From Clytia hemisphaerica (lineage: Eukaryota; Cnidaria; Hydrozoa; Leptothecata; Clytiidae), in NCBI GenBank assembly GCA_902728285.1, contig CACVBU010000738.1, positions 686,370-750,369 of the forward strand: DNA of 64,000 nucleotides, written 5' to 3'. The notes below the pieces were generated by a model, which searched no databases, was not told the origin of the DNA, and was given only the letters and a program-made list of their open reading frames with translations. This document shows, piece after piece, positions 41,301-56,300 of the stretch (its first letter is position 1; every line of letters begins with the position of its first letter). The position numbers were made by a program, and so were the translations under genes.

Positions 41301-44300
41301 CACTTACAATAAGAATATGCAAAAACGAAAAAAGTTTTCATTATGGAAGCAAAAAGATATTCAAAGGTACGTTTAAACAGTTTTTCATAAACCTCACAGC
41401 CTCCCCAAAAATGATTTTTCGTTATTAAGTGTTTTTGATACTTTTATTTAATTATCTTATTCAACTTTCACTTCCAGTACCCGAATTCAGAGTTCGGTAT
41501 TGTCCGCTCAGAGAAAGTAACAAGAAGATTGTTCTTGACAAATCTTTTATTTTTCATAGGCTACTCCCTTCTCCCTTGTGTGAGTATAAAGATGCAATTT
41601 CTTGGGAAACTGTTTACAGGTAATTATGTTACTGTTAAGATTAACTTAAAAGAACATCATTGTTTTAAGGTTTAACCCTTGCATCTTGAAGTAGGGGTGG
41701 GGACTTCAACTTGAGGAAAAATTCGAACGAATGGCTATGCTGAAAGTGAGTATGTTATGGTGTTTCAACTTTGTTAACCTTCAGATTTCAAGAGGTGGCC
41801 CTCAAGTTCCCATCCAAGTCGATGATGTTTCCCCTACTAAAATAAATATAATGATGACATGCTAAGACTGTTTTACGACACCTTCTCTGTGTTATTTACA
41901 TATAACACAAGTTACCGTAAAAACTTTAAATCTTCTTTTTTGTAGCTCTCATGATGTTTCAAGTTGCATATCAAACATTCAATCGGTTGGATTCAGCGAA
42001 AAAATAGTAAATGATGAATGGTTTTCTCCTTTGGAAATTACTAGTAGATAATCTGAAAAACAGAAGGCATCAAATCTCTCCTTAGTAAAATTTTCTTATA
42101 CAAACAAAAGATTTTCTTGGTGGTTTACAATTTCTGCTACACTTAGGTGCAACGGCACTAGATACGTTTAGACGTGAAAATATAGTTAGATTTTCCATTT
42201 ATAGGATATTTTAGGGTTGATGCAAGTTACACCTGTCAGCTCTGGGTTATCCATTGGAAGTACCAATTGGATTCTGGAGACAGATTTTCATAAGGTAACT
42301 AGAGATAAAAATTTCTCTATTTTTATTTTGCAAGTGGTAACAAATGATTAAGTTTCCTAGCTCAAAAGAAACTTTTTTCTATCTTAGGAAAGAATCATGT
42401 CTTTGTGTACCAATTTTATGATGAGAATTAGCTCAATTACACTTTACTAGAGATTTTTAAATGTGACCAAAACAGCAATCATTTGTAGTGAGCATTTAAT
42501 CGAATTTTTTTTATCATTTTTTAGATTGTTTACATTTCAAATTCATCCTTATTTGCTACACACTCAATGGCAATGCATCAAACGTCCCTGAAAGATGCTG
42601 ACGTGTGTATTTTGAACTCGCTCACTCAGACACATACTTTAAATCCTGATGCCATGTTGAGAGATTTTTGCAATAATTTAGGTTAGTAGAACTATCAGTT
42701 TTCTTGATCTCAATTTTAAAAGACTTCGAATAAGGGTAAATTACACTCTCTTTGGGACCTCTTAAAATGTCTTAAATTCAAAATACATCTCAATAAAATT
42801 CAAGCTAAGAAATGTTTTTTTAGTTCTCTTCTCACAGTTGTAAACTGAATTTTTATTTCAATTTTCAGCAACAACTTTAAAGAGCGGTGGTAATGTTCTG
42901 GTTCCTTGTATCCCTTCGGTAATTTGTTTTCTTGAGTCTGATCCGTTTGCCAGCTTTCTTTAAGACTCATACGAATAGAAACTACACAACAGTAGCCATA
43001 GATCTGCTTATTATCATATTCAAAGTTTTAAGATACGTCCTGACAGTGCTTTTAACTACCTAGGAAGACTTACATGGGAAGATAATATACTATGTATATA
43101 TAAAAACAAACCTATTAGTATTTTTGTGAATATTCATTCTAGATATTTGTTGTGACCATTTGAATAATTAAAGGTTTCATACTTCTAGACTTTTATAGCA
43201 TTTCTCACACGGTTATTTTTAGGGTGTGATATATGACTTATTTGAATACGTATGTAACTTCATGGATGGCTCTGGACTCTCATTTATACCAGTTTATTTT
43301 GTATCTCCAGTGGCACACAGTTCTCTTGCCCATGCTAATATTTACGGTGAATGGTATGGATATTTTATGTTGTTTTTCTCTCAAGTGTTTCTTACGTCCA
43401 TTCATCAATTCATTAAGGAAGGGATACCTGGGACGTTTAGACAAATCTTTCGCCAAAATAAGCTCTGAAGATTTATTCATGTCATGTATTCATCAAATTC
43501 GTGCTACTTTAATCAGAAATTTTCGCGACTTTCGCGAGTTTGCTAAAGTTGTTTGGGAAATCCCCGCGAAATAGGAAAAATCTCACGAATGGCCTGGCCG
43601 CAAAAATTTCTGACATTGAAGTATTTCAAGGCAGACGGGCTTTTTAGTTACAATAAAATGCCACCAAAAGTTTCTATGATGTACTAAAAACCAAGAAAAT
43701 TTTCTAAGATTGGTTGGAGACGTCTAATGAGCTTTGGTTAAATGAAAATTAACTTAATTTCTAGGTTGAATCAAAACAAACAAGCTAAAATGTATCTTCC
43801 AGAACCACCTTTCTTGCACCATGAGGTAAAGTAATCACTATCATGTTTAATTGATGTTAATAATATTTCAATGAGCCGCCTAACATTTAAATATCATCAC
43901 ACATCTTATTAATACTTTCAGTTGGTCAAAAATGGACGGATAAAACATTTCAGTACTGTGCATGGTATGTATATCCTTTTAATTCAGCTTATTAAAATTA
44001 ACTTGGAGAGAATTGTCAAATATCATTCTGGTAAAGGATTTTCACACCACGATTTTTCAGCTCTTTCATTAACTTCCTAAACATCCATAATAATATTAAA
44101 TTCATATGCCTTGCTACCTTCTTTTTTGGACAAGTAAGAGTTTTTACAAGCTCTTATTTAATTTGGTTGGTTGTTAATCTGTAATAAAACAAATTTGTTA
44201 CTTTTTCTGAAGAACGCGTCATCTCTATTACTTCAAATGACCAATTAGTGAAGTAACTCCAACTCATCCCTTTCTTTTTGCCATGCAAATGTTATAAGAC

Positions 44301-47300
44301 GTATAACATTTTTTTATAAGAGCAATTTTCCACGAGGCGTAATTCGACCGAAACTTAAGGACAATATTGTGTACAATCCTACTCTCAGATTTCAGATGTT
44401 GAACGTAAATCTAAGGTCAAACCGAAGAAAAACTAGAAAATTATTTTTCAATTGTTTTATTTCATATCCAGACCGTCTAAGCAACAATTTCAAATCACCA
44501 TGTGTCGTGTTTACTGGTCATCCTTCATTACGTTTTGGTGATGTCATTCATTTCATGGAGTTGTGGGGTGGTAACCACAAAAATACCATCATCTTCATTG
44601 GTAAGAATATGAAATTTTGCTATCTCTCTATATTGTTTATAAATGTATTATCATCATTTATACCATTTATATTGACATGATACACAGGGGGTTTTGCTTT
44701 GTTTTTGAGATTTTAGACTGCATAATAAAATAACAACTCTGGCTAATTCTTAGAGCATCTCCTTACCCCTCATTTTTGACTAGCCATCATCGCGTTTAGC
44801 TCACAGGCCAAACGAGGTAAATCATTTTCATTGGTAAAGCCCTCTGACCTTAGAACATCTCATAAGCCCTCATTTTTCACTTGCCATTACTGCATTTAGC
44901 TCACAGGCCAAAAGCGGCAAGTCATTTTCATTAGTTAAGCCTTCTTCCCAAAAGCTTACTTTCTAAAAAGTGTTTCGCCATCACCAGTAACTATAGTCAT
45001 TTTGGATATGTTTTTTTACAGTGTAAGACGGATTTCCGTCTCAGAAAAGTATACTTCAAGAATAGGTGGTCATTTGTCGTGTTTTATCCATTCATTTCTC
45101 CTCAAAATAAAAACCATGCTTTGGCCACTGGGTTTAAGAAAAATACTAATAACTATATAATCATAAAAAATCATAAATAAATGATTCTTCTGTCGATATT
45201 TTTATTTCCTTTTGTTTAGATTCTGAGTTCAACCATATAGATGCATTGATACCTTTCCAACCTCTTACAATGAAGGTTTATATTTTGATCTCTTTATCGG
45301 CGTTGGTAAGGTGTCCTCAAGTAGAACACTCTTGATATAGTTTAAACAAGATGATAAAACTTTCGTAAAACTTAGTAATTACCTTTAAATATGCTTTTAA
45401 GAGGAAAATATTTTTAGTTTTTTAACCTTTATATCAAATCTATGTTTTGTATTTCTCATTTTAGGCTGTGTTTTGTCCGATCGATCCACGACTGAATTAC
45501 CATCAGGCAAATAAGCTCATAAAAGATATTACTGTAAGGAACTCTTTTTCTTTCGATTTTTTTATAAACAGGACTAGAACCACTGTCCTTTATATACCCT
45601 GGACCAAGTTTCTCAATCCCAGCCAAGAAAATCTTTGATCGGAGTTATTTAAAAAGTGGTACCCTAATGGAGGCACTACTCAATAGCGGTGTAAATGCAT
45701 CGAGAGCGCTAGAAAACTTTTGATGATGTAGCGCCGTTAGACGTTAATTCTTAACACTGCAATGGCTTCTTTACGGGTACCAATTCATAAAAAACTTCGA
45801 TCAAAGATGGCGGATATAGATTGGTCCAGGGATATATAATTTAAAGTAGACTAGAACGGACAAAATGAAGTAATGAGATGTAGCGAACTATGATTCAAAA
45901 GTCTTCCAGAGGTTATCCTATCACTGCATTGTTTTAGCTCAGTAAATGTACAGTGAAATCTAAAAACCCTTACCATTTTCAATTTCAGCCAAAACATTTG
46001 ATCATACCAGAAGAATATACAACCCCACCTGTAATGACACCTCAAAGAACTGATTTTGTCATTTTCTCGGTAAGTCAAGCACCTTTTCTTCAAGATTCGT
46101 TACGCTATGTCATAGTCACAACCAATCAGATTACATTGTAAACTAAAGAAATTCATGAAATGCAAAATTTCATTTATTATGTTTTGGTCTGGTTGAAATG
46201 CTTTTACCTTATTCTTATTCAAAATTTACAAAAAATATACATATTTGAGTTTTCTGTGTTTTTCAGTGTCTTTCTGTTTTTGCCACATGTGGACAGAGCT
46301 TTCCTAAGGGTCTAGACACATTTTGTAAGTTTTCTTGCATGTCCACTTTGTTCTGGTCTTTGTCCTTTGGTTTGTTCTGCATTTTACACACAATTCAATT
46401 TTAAAATAATTTATATAATTTATACACAAAAAATAATTTATTTATTCATAATTTATTACATATCAACTTAGTTTTTTATAATTTTTGTCCACTTTGCTTT
46501 TTGATACAAAACCAGCACTTTGTTTTTTGTCATCAGTTGTCAACTAGCTTTTGAGGAGTTAACATCTCTCAAACTCAATTTTCAAATCAATTCAAGATGG
46601 CTACATCATTCAAGTTAGTTAGCTCTTAAGCTAGGTTGATAGCACTTCTAATCAATCAAACTTTGTTCAACTTCAAGCTCAAGCTCTTTTGTGTTCAGGA
46701 CCATCACAATATCAATTTCCTGGCATGCTGGTAAATAGAACTTATATATTTTTACATTTTTCTTTCAACTTATACTTTCAATTTATACTTCAACTTACAT
46801 TTTCAACTTACATTTTCAGCTTAGATTTTCACTTATACTTAAACTCAGGCATTCAATTTTCTTTCAACATGAGTTTTCTTTTGTATATACTATACATTAT
46901 CGCTAGAACTTAGATTTTCCACAAGTAGGCGTGTCAATTTCACACTTTTGTTTTTGTTCAAGTTAGTTATTTTTCTTTTGTATTTCTATTTTAGTTTTGA
47001 ATCATTCTTTGAAAGATTGCAAAGAGCTTGCCAAAATTGGTGAACACCCGTCTGTTACATTCAAAACAGCCAACCATCTTCATGCGCCGTAGCAAACGTG
47101 AAGCTGCGACCAAACCAATCAATTACAAATCATTTGCTAATAGTGGTCAACGATTACCACCCAATCAACCAACTGTATCAACAAGCCCTACATCAAGTGA
47201 TAGTGAAACCAACCTTGAGAAGTCATCACTTCAAACTACTTTCAATTTGTACGAAAGCCTTTATGAGAGTGATCAGAGTGACACATCCTCAACTGACGCC

Positions 47301-50300
47301 AACCTTTCAAAACTCATTCAAACTTTATCACTCCAAGAACAAACTGAATCAACAATGGATCACGATATCAAGCAACTTTCCGTTGAACATAACGTCCTTT
47401 GCAGTGACATTGCTGACTTCGGTATGGATTACGATATTGAATTTATGTCATTTAATGAACTTGAAGATGTGCTTCAGAATCTAATGAAAATGCGTAATCG
47501 ATTGAAGATAATCCACAGTGAACTTTCAAAGGTGATCACAGATGAGGATGTATATGAAAAAACATTCCTTAAAGTTTTTAATGATGCAATTACTAACACA
47601 AGAGAAATTATCCAGCGCATCCATAGTCGTCGCCAATCAGTACGCCCTATCGATAAACCAATACAAGATGCTCATCAAAACAAACTTGTCTCTGACTTCC
47701 TAATGAAGGAGGTTAAGGGAACCATCAAAACGCTCAAGGCAGTCTTCGACAAGAAACCAGCTGAATTTAATTATGACGAACTTATTCTAGCTGAACGCAA
47801 CATTTCTGCTAATCAACAGAGTATGAACAATCTTTCGAAACAGATGGAGAAAATCCTTCTAAGTCAACATAACTTTCCAAATGATGAGATCAAAACTGTC
47901 ACTACTTCATATGATGCACTAGTTGTTTCGAAATCCATGTATGTTACAAACCTTGAAGCAACACTCAAACATCAGGAGATTGCCAAAGAACAAAAATTTC
48001 AATCATCCAAACTGAACATTAAACTAAGCAAGTTTAAAGGGTATGACTCATCTTCAGACTTTTATTCATTTAAAACTGATTTCGACAAGTTGCATGCTAA
48101 ATCAACACCAACTGCTCACCTTCCTGATTTGATTAAGAACAACTATCTTGAAGGCCCAGCCCTTACCCTTGTTAAAGGAGTTGATGACATTGATGAAATA
48201 TGGCGTAGACTAAAGTCGTCATATGGTGATCCGAAACTTCTTCTATCAAAGAAACTTTCTACATTAAACAAGGCAACCCGCCTATGGCGTAATCGTGATC
48301 CTGAGAAGCAAATTGAAACAATCAGTAGCATGCTTAACTTTATGCGTGATGCAATGAACTTGTCTCGAAAACATCAAATTGAAAATTTTCTCTTTTATGG
48401 GAAAACACTTGAAGACATCTATCAGTTGATGGATGATGCACGTCAAACCAAATGGTTTTCCTTTCTTGAAGGAAAAACACTCAATCAGCCAGATGTATGG
48501 GAGGAGTTTATCAAATTCCTCGAAACAGAGCTCTCAATCCAACAACTCAAACTGTTACACTGTTCTCAACCAACAAGCGATACTGGTAAACAAACACCAG
48601 GGAATGGCAAACAAGGACCATCAGGAGGTGGTAGAAGTTCACACCATACAGACTACAAAAATCCGATCATCCAAACAAAGTGTTTCATCTGTGGTGCAAC
48701 AGGACACATCCAGACAAATGGACCCAATAACTCAAAGTTATTACAATATTTCTCATGTCCAGAATTCGTCCAAATGAAGCCATCCCAACGATTCAACACC
48801 CTACGCCAAAAGGGTTACTGCACACAGTGTCTGTTTCCAGGCGCTCAACAATCAAAAGGAAAACACCAGGAGGGACGGTGTCAACGCGAGTTCACCTGTC
48901 CACACCCATCTCACGACAACTTCGACGTCAAGAAGCATGTTCTCGTCTGCCAAGACCATGCCTCAACGCCTGAATGCCACCAAGTCCTTCAGAACTTCAA
49001 AGAAAGATGCATCCTACGACAAACGAGACTTCAACAATTCTCCAAAGACATCAAACTGGTATTTCATATCGACACTCAGTCCTACAACTCAAGACGTAAG
49101 ACTACACAACCATCAGATGTTGACAGTACTGACAATGACGACGACAATGATGCAATCTACATCCTACAAACAGTTATTGTTGATGGCCAGCTATTTACCA
49201 TATTCTTCGATTCTGGCTGTAGTGACATGGTCATTTCGGAGAATGCTGTCAAACGTCTTGGTGAGAGAGCCAAGGTAGAGTATAGTGGTGACATCCCAAT
49301 TGGAGGTGTTGGTAACGTTCAAACCTACAGTTCTGGATCCTACAAAGTCAACATCCCACTACACAACGGTTATGATGCACAATTAAAAGGACTTTGTCTT
49401 CCAAAGATCACGTCAACCTTCCCCACGTATGAGCTCAAACAAGTGGAGGAGGATATCATCTCAGCATTTCAGAAGACTGGAGGCAACCCAGATGACCTAC
49501 CATCACTCCCATCATCCGTTGGTGGGGAAGTAGATATCATGCTAGGTATCAAGTATCATCGATATCATCCAAAGGAAGTGTTCCAACTGACAACCGGCTT
49601 GACAATATTCCAATCCTTGTTCAATAACAGCGATGGCAGCCGTGGCGTTGTAGGAGGCCCTCATCGTGCCTTCAACATCATCAACCAGCATCACATTGCA
49701 GTCAACCAAATGAATACATTCCTTGCAACTCATCGTAAACTATACTCTTCCAGAAGTTGACCTAATTCACGTCAAAGTTGAAAAGGATCACCAACAAAAC
49801 CTCATGCTGGAGTTTGACGACCAACACCCAACAGCACTCGTCACCAGAAACAGCAAAGTCTTTGAAGAAGCTGAGAATGCCGGAAGTCAAATCACATATC
49901 GATGTGTTCACTGCAGAGACTGTAAAGAGTGCAAGATAAGCGAATCAATCGAATCCATCAGCCTGAAAGAAGAAGTGGAGCAACACTTAATCAATCAATC
50001 TGTTTCAGTTGAGTTAAAGAATCGTATCTCACACGCAAGCCTGCCACTACTCCACAACCCTGAGACAAAACTTGTCAACAACAAACACAAGGCACTGAAG
50101 GTATACTTCCAACAACTGAGGAAGTTGGACAAGGAACCATCAGACAAGAAGGATGTCATCACATCAGAAGCCAAGTTACAATCAATGGGCTACGTTGATT
50201 ACGTGGAGAACTTAACACCACAACAACAACAGATGCTATCCAACACCAAAGTAGTCAACTTCATCCCCTGGAGAGCTGTGTGGAAGCCAAACTCTCTATC

Positions 50301-53300
50301 CACGCCCTGCAGAATCGTTTTTGATGCATCGCAACCCACTGATTCAGGATACAGTCTGAACGACATCCTTGCGAAGGGAACCAACAACATGAACCGACTA
50401 GTTGAAATTCTTATACGATGGTCGCTACATCATACAGCCTTCCACACTGACATTAGGAAGATGTATAATTCAGTTCGTCTTCGTGAACATCATTGGTGCC
50501 TACAACGATATATCTGGGAGGAACAACTTGACAAAACCAAAATCCCAAAAGAGAAAGTCATAAAGACATTGATCTATGGTGTGAAGTCATCAGGTAATCA
50601 ATCAGAGCGAGCCCTGAGGGAAACCGGACGACTGTCCTCTGAAGACTACCCAGAAGTTGCTAAAATCGTCATGAAGGATATCTATGTTGACGACTGTCTA
50701 TCCGGTGAGAAGTCAATGGAGCTTGCCACTCAACGTGCTGATGAACTTGAGATCGTGGTCAATCGTGGAGGTTTCTCACTCAAAGGAATAACATTCTCCC
50801 ACCAAAAACCAAAGCCAGACCTGACATCAGATGGTGAAAGCATTGGTGTCGCTGGAATGAAGTGGTATCCGGAAGAAGATGTTGTGTCATTAGATGTCAG
50901 CGAGCTAAACTTTGCCAAGAAAGTCAGAGGCAAGAAACCTGTCAAAATCAATGATGTACCACTTAACCTCACTCGCAGACAATGTGTCTCAAAAGTAGCT
51001 GAACTCTATGACATATCTGGGAAAATCACACCACTGACAGCCGCAATGAAGCTTGATCTACATCACCTTGTTGATCTTGGCATTGGATGGGACGATCGTA
51101 TCCCAGACAATCTTCGACAAATATGGGACTCACATTTCAAAATGATGGAAGAAATCTCCCAAATAAAATACAGACGTGCAATCGTACCAGAGGATGCCAT
51201 CAATTTAGAGATCAACTCAATCGATACAGCAGACGCTTCTAAAAACATCGCATGTGTTGCAATCTACGCACGTTTCAAGAGAAAGTGTGGGAAGTTTTCA
51301 TGCCAACTTGTTTTCGCACGCTCAAGACTCATCCCAGATGGAACTACTCAACCAAGAGGTGAACTCTTTGCAGCAACTCTCAACGCACACACTGGAGAAG
51401 TCGTTAGAAGAGCCTTTGGATCAAACCTCAAATCAAGCTTGAAACTGACAGACAGCCAAATTGCCTTGTTCTGGATCAATGGTGTTGAGAAGCAACTAAA
51501 GCCATGGGTCCGCAGTCGTGTTACTGAAGTCCACCGATTCACTGAACTAGCATCATGGAAGTTTGTCTCGACCGAAAATATGATCGCAGACATTGGAACT
51601 AGGAGAGGTACAACCATTTCTGATGTATCATCAAATTCAACTTGGTTCAACGGGTTTGATTGGATGCATGATCCTGAGGATACCTTCCCCGTGAAATCTG
51701 TCGATCAAGTCAAACTCACAAATGAAGAACTCAAAGCTGCAAAGAAAGAACAGATTCTCCCAATTGTTGATCCAATCACTATACCTCCATCCATCCACTT
51801 TTCATCCATAAATCAACGGTTCGACTTCTCAGAGTACCTTGTGAACCCAATGAAGTATGGTTGGACAAAATCATTGGCAATCATGAGCGCGATATTTCAA
51901 TTTGTATCAAACTTTGCATGTCGCAAGAAAAGATTGTCACGTATCGCTCTTCAACCATGTGAAAAATCAACTTTTCAATACTTCTTCACTAAAGCAACAG
52001 AGGAAGTACAATCGTTCTCATTGAAAAAGAAGTATGAACGAATCTCAACAATGAAGGATGGAATCTTACATTACACTGGCAGAATTCTACCTACAAACAA
52101 TGTGACAGCAACTGGAAAGCTCACCAACATAATGCTTGACCTCACCGCATCATCATTCTTCGTCCCACTGGTCGACAGACACTCACCGATTGCCTACAGC
52201 ATTGTCGATCATGTCCATTGGAACCATCCAGTTGCCAAACATGCTGGAGTTGAAACTGTTCTCCGTTATGTCCTTCAAATATCCTATATCATTGATGGTC
52301 GTGATCTTGTCAAGCTCGTCCGAAGACGCTGTGAAAGATGCAGATACATCGCAAAGAAAACAATCAATGTGGAAATGGGACCGATATCAGACCACAATTT
52401 GAACATCGCCCCTCCATTCTATTCAACACAAGTGGATTTGTGTGGACCATTTACTTCATACTCAAACTTCCACAAACGTACCACAATCAAAATATGGATG
52501 GTAATCTTTTGCTGCACAACAACATCCGCTACAAAGATCAAGATCATGGATGATTATAGTACGCCAGCATTCATCTTATCATTTACACGATTTGCCAGCG
52601 AAGTTGGATATCCCAAGTACCTACTACCTGACGAAGGAAGTCAACTAGTCAAGGGATGCGGAACGCTTAAACTTTCCTTTCGGGATATCCAAAACCGCCT
52701 GTTTCAAGATGTTCTTGTCGATTTTCAAACCTGTCCTGTATCCGGTCATCACATGCATGGCAAGGTGGAGCGGAAAATCCAGGAAATCAAGAAATCACTC
52801 AACATCAACTTTGACAAGTATCGTTTCTCCGTGCTTCAATGGGAAACCGTCGCCAGCCAGCTGTCAAACACCATCAACGACGCACCACTGGCCCTCTATG
52901 GACATTCAGAGTTTGAAGTCTCCGACATCTTAACTCCAAACCGACTTCTGTTAGGTCGTAACAATAACAGGAGTCCATCATTTCCTGTCAATATCACCTC
53001 AAAACCCGACAAGTTTCTCAAACAAAATGAGGAGCTATTCAATGCCTGGTTTGAAGTATGGCTAACCGTTCATCTGCCAAAGCTTATGCATCAGCCAAAA
53101 TGGTTTGATAACACATTTAATTTGAAAGTTGGTGATATTGTACTTTTCCTAAAGCAGGAAAGCCAGTTATGCAACACATATCAATATGGAAAGATCAAAA
53201 GCGTCGAAACAAGCAAGGATGATCGTATTCGAAGGTGCCAAGTCGAATATCGTAACCACACCGAAAATGTCAATCGTACCACCTTTCGTGCAGTACGTGG

Positions 53301-56300
53301 CTTGGTTATGATACACCCTGTGGATGAATTGCCTTTATTTCATGAATTGATTATAAGTGATATTGATAACTTGAGCAATTGAAATTTTGCATATGCCGGC
53401 CGGGCAGTGTAAACTAAAGAAATTCATGAAATGCAAAATTTCATTTATTATGTTTTGGTCTGGTTGAAATGCTTTTACCTTATTCTTATTCAAAATTTAC
53501 AAAAAATATACATATTTGAGTTTTCTGTGTTTTTCAGTGTCTTTCTGTTTTTGCCACATGTGGACAGAGCTTTCCTAAGGGTCTAGACACATTTTGTAAG
53601 TTTTCTTGCATGTCCACTTTGTTCTGGTCTTTGTCCTTTGGTTTGTTCTGCATTTTACACACAATTCAATTTTAAAATAATTTATATAATTTATACACAA
53701 AAAATAATTTATTTATTCATAATTTATTACATATCAACTTAGTTTTTTATAATTTTTGTCCACTTTGCTTTTTGATACAAAACCAGCACTTTGTTTTTTG
53801 TCATCAGTTGTCAACTAGCTTTTGAGGAGTTAACATCTCTCAAACTCAATTTTCAAATCAATTCAAGATGGCTACATCATTCAAGTTAGTTAGCTCTTAA
53901 GCTAGGTTGATAGCACTTCTAATCAATCAAACTTTGTTCAACTTCAAGCTCAAGCTCTTTTGTGTTCAGGACCATCACAATATCAATTTCCTGGCATGCT
54001 GGTAAATAGAACTTATATATTTTTACATTTTTCTTTCAACTTATACTTTCAATTTATACTTCAACTTACATTTTCAACTTACATTTTCAACTTAGATTTT
54101 CACTTATACTTAAACTCAGGCATTCAATTTTCTTTCAACATGAGTTTTCTTTTGTATATACTATACATTATCGCTAGAACTTAGATTTTCCACAAGTAGG
54201 CGTGTCAATTTCACACTTTTGTTTTTGTTCAAGTTAGTTATTTTTCTTTTGTATTTCTATTTTAGTTTTGAATCATTCTTTGAAAGATTGCAAAGAGCTT
54301 GCCAAAATTGGTGAACACCCGTCTGTTACCATGCTATTTCTTATAGGATTGTCCTCTCCAGTCGTACAAAGGGCTCGATGTATTGAATATTTCTTTGAAG
54401 AAGGATTATTCGAAAATTGCCTTATCACCAGAGGTTAGTATTTCCTATCTTGTATTGATGAATTTCAACGTCAGTGGATTTTATCACTACGGTATGACCC
54501 TTTGAAATGCGCGGTGCAATATCAGGAAATCTATTTCCACACGGGATTGGCGGGTCAAGGATGTTTTTATAAAATTTATGACAGAGAGTGTTTCCTTTAG
54601 CCATACTCCATACTGAAGACTCTCCGTGATATATTTTGAACCCCTCCCTCAGATCCGCAACTGACTTGATATCAAGGTTATGATAATGCCTTTTTGTCTC
54701 TGAATCAAAATTTAATCACAGGATTGTTTGTTAATGTCTGTATCATGAAAAGATGTTCTTTTATAGCTTTCACAGAAGTTAAACCCAAAACAGATCGAGC
54801 CTGGAGTCGCTCTAGCAATGGTCAAAGGCAAAATTGTGACACGTAATAATAGACACATCTTGAAACCATACGATGGACGAAAGTATGAACTCTGAAATTA
54901 TAAGATCTTTTCGTGTCCCTGGTTCCTTAGCTACTAGGTGCAAACAGTTAAAGGCTTAGTTTTTCAAACCCTTTTTTCATGTCAAACCTTTATGTCAAAC
55001 TCTTCCAGAAATCCCTTCGAGTTGTAAATTATACAAAAGATAAGACTTTTCCTGTGCTGTTTTTTGTTTGGAATGTTTAGTACTTCTTTAATGTCACATT
55101 TGTTTAGATCACCGGAGAAAGAGAAGACGGATCGTTTATATGGGAATGTTGATGTTGAACAATTTGTAGCTGCTCTTCGCGATGTAAGTCATCAAAATTT
55201 AATGACTGAAAAAAAGGAACAATCACATCATTTATCAAACTTTGACAAAAATGACCAGCTCCCAAACATAATGAACAGAAAATTGGAAAATGGTCATTTT
55301 TGATCCTTGATAAAACAAGGTCTAAGAAATGGCTTGTGGTTGTTCTATTTTCCCAAATAAGAACCTAAGGCATAAGTTTTTAACATTTCATACGCTTAGT
55401 AGATATACCTAAGCTTAAAAACGTCTTCTAGAAGGTGGCTGTAGCCTAAAATCAGAGCATCTTCGCTACTCTCAACAAAGTAACCATGTAACCAATCTCG
55501 TATTACTTGACGCATGAGGTTAGCAAGACAAAATATTTCTTTGTTTTCATTGTCATTTTAGCAAGGGATAAGAAATGCTGAATTTGAAGAAACTGAATCT
55601 GGTCACATTGTTCATTTTGTAAGTCAATTTTTTAAGTTTCCTTTGGAAGATTGTTGTCCCTGTCCCCCTCTAACTTCAATAAAGCTAGAGAGTTTGGAAA
55701 AGATTGGGATCTAGAGGACATCTGTCTGAAATAAGTCTTAAATTTGAAAAATGCAGTCCTGAATCAAAGCTGTAAAAAGTTCTGGAAATAAGAGCCTTTT
55801 TGGACCTGCCCCGGTGGAGGTTCTATAAATTAACTCATGTCCGTCCGTTCGTTCGTCCGTCCGTCCGTCCGTCTGTTACCAGCTTTTCTCAGGATTGGCT
55901 CATTAGTTTTTTCTGATTTTTTGCACAATGATGCAAAATGGCAATGCCCAGAACGTGACGGAGCCCGATTTTTGAGAAAAAATTTATTTTGGCAAATTTT
56001 GGGCCAAAAACTACCTAAAAATAGGGTTTTTTGGACTTTGTGCAAAATCCTGTCATTACTTTTTTCTGATTTTTTGTACAAAGATGGAGGGCAAGATTCT
56101 CTAAAGAATGGCTGAAGTGGTTTTTCCCGGAAAATTCTTATTCGCCTTAAAAAACGGATTTTCGTATTTTGGGGGAAATTCCCTTTAACCAAATAAGAAA
56201 ATATAGCTTTTCTCAATGTTGACTCGTTATTTTTTTCTGATTTTTTGCACAATGATGTAAAATGGCAATGCCTAAAATGTGTCGGAGCCCGATTTTCGAA

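Larger units (their letters stand above)
46137..54329 (+). mobile_element. Complete BEL/Pao LTR retrotransposon inside an INTS9 intron
   Basis: 8.2 kb with two 922-bp LTRs and two long ORFs coding for gag, protease, RT, RNase H and integrase in BEL/Pao order. It lies in the sense direction between INTS9 exons ending 46069 and starting 54347, only 17 bp from the latter. The flanks share CAT (before 46137 and after 54329), which may be the trace of a short target duplication. GCCGGCCGGGCAG just before the right LTR is in the polypurine-tract position but is not purine-pure. Confidence 0.95.

Noticed and set aside
46689-46913. 74-codon ORFs in both LTRs (also 53960-54184)
   Set aside because: Hydrophobic low-complexity translation of LTR sequence, present twice only because the LTRs are duplicated.
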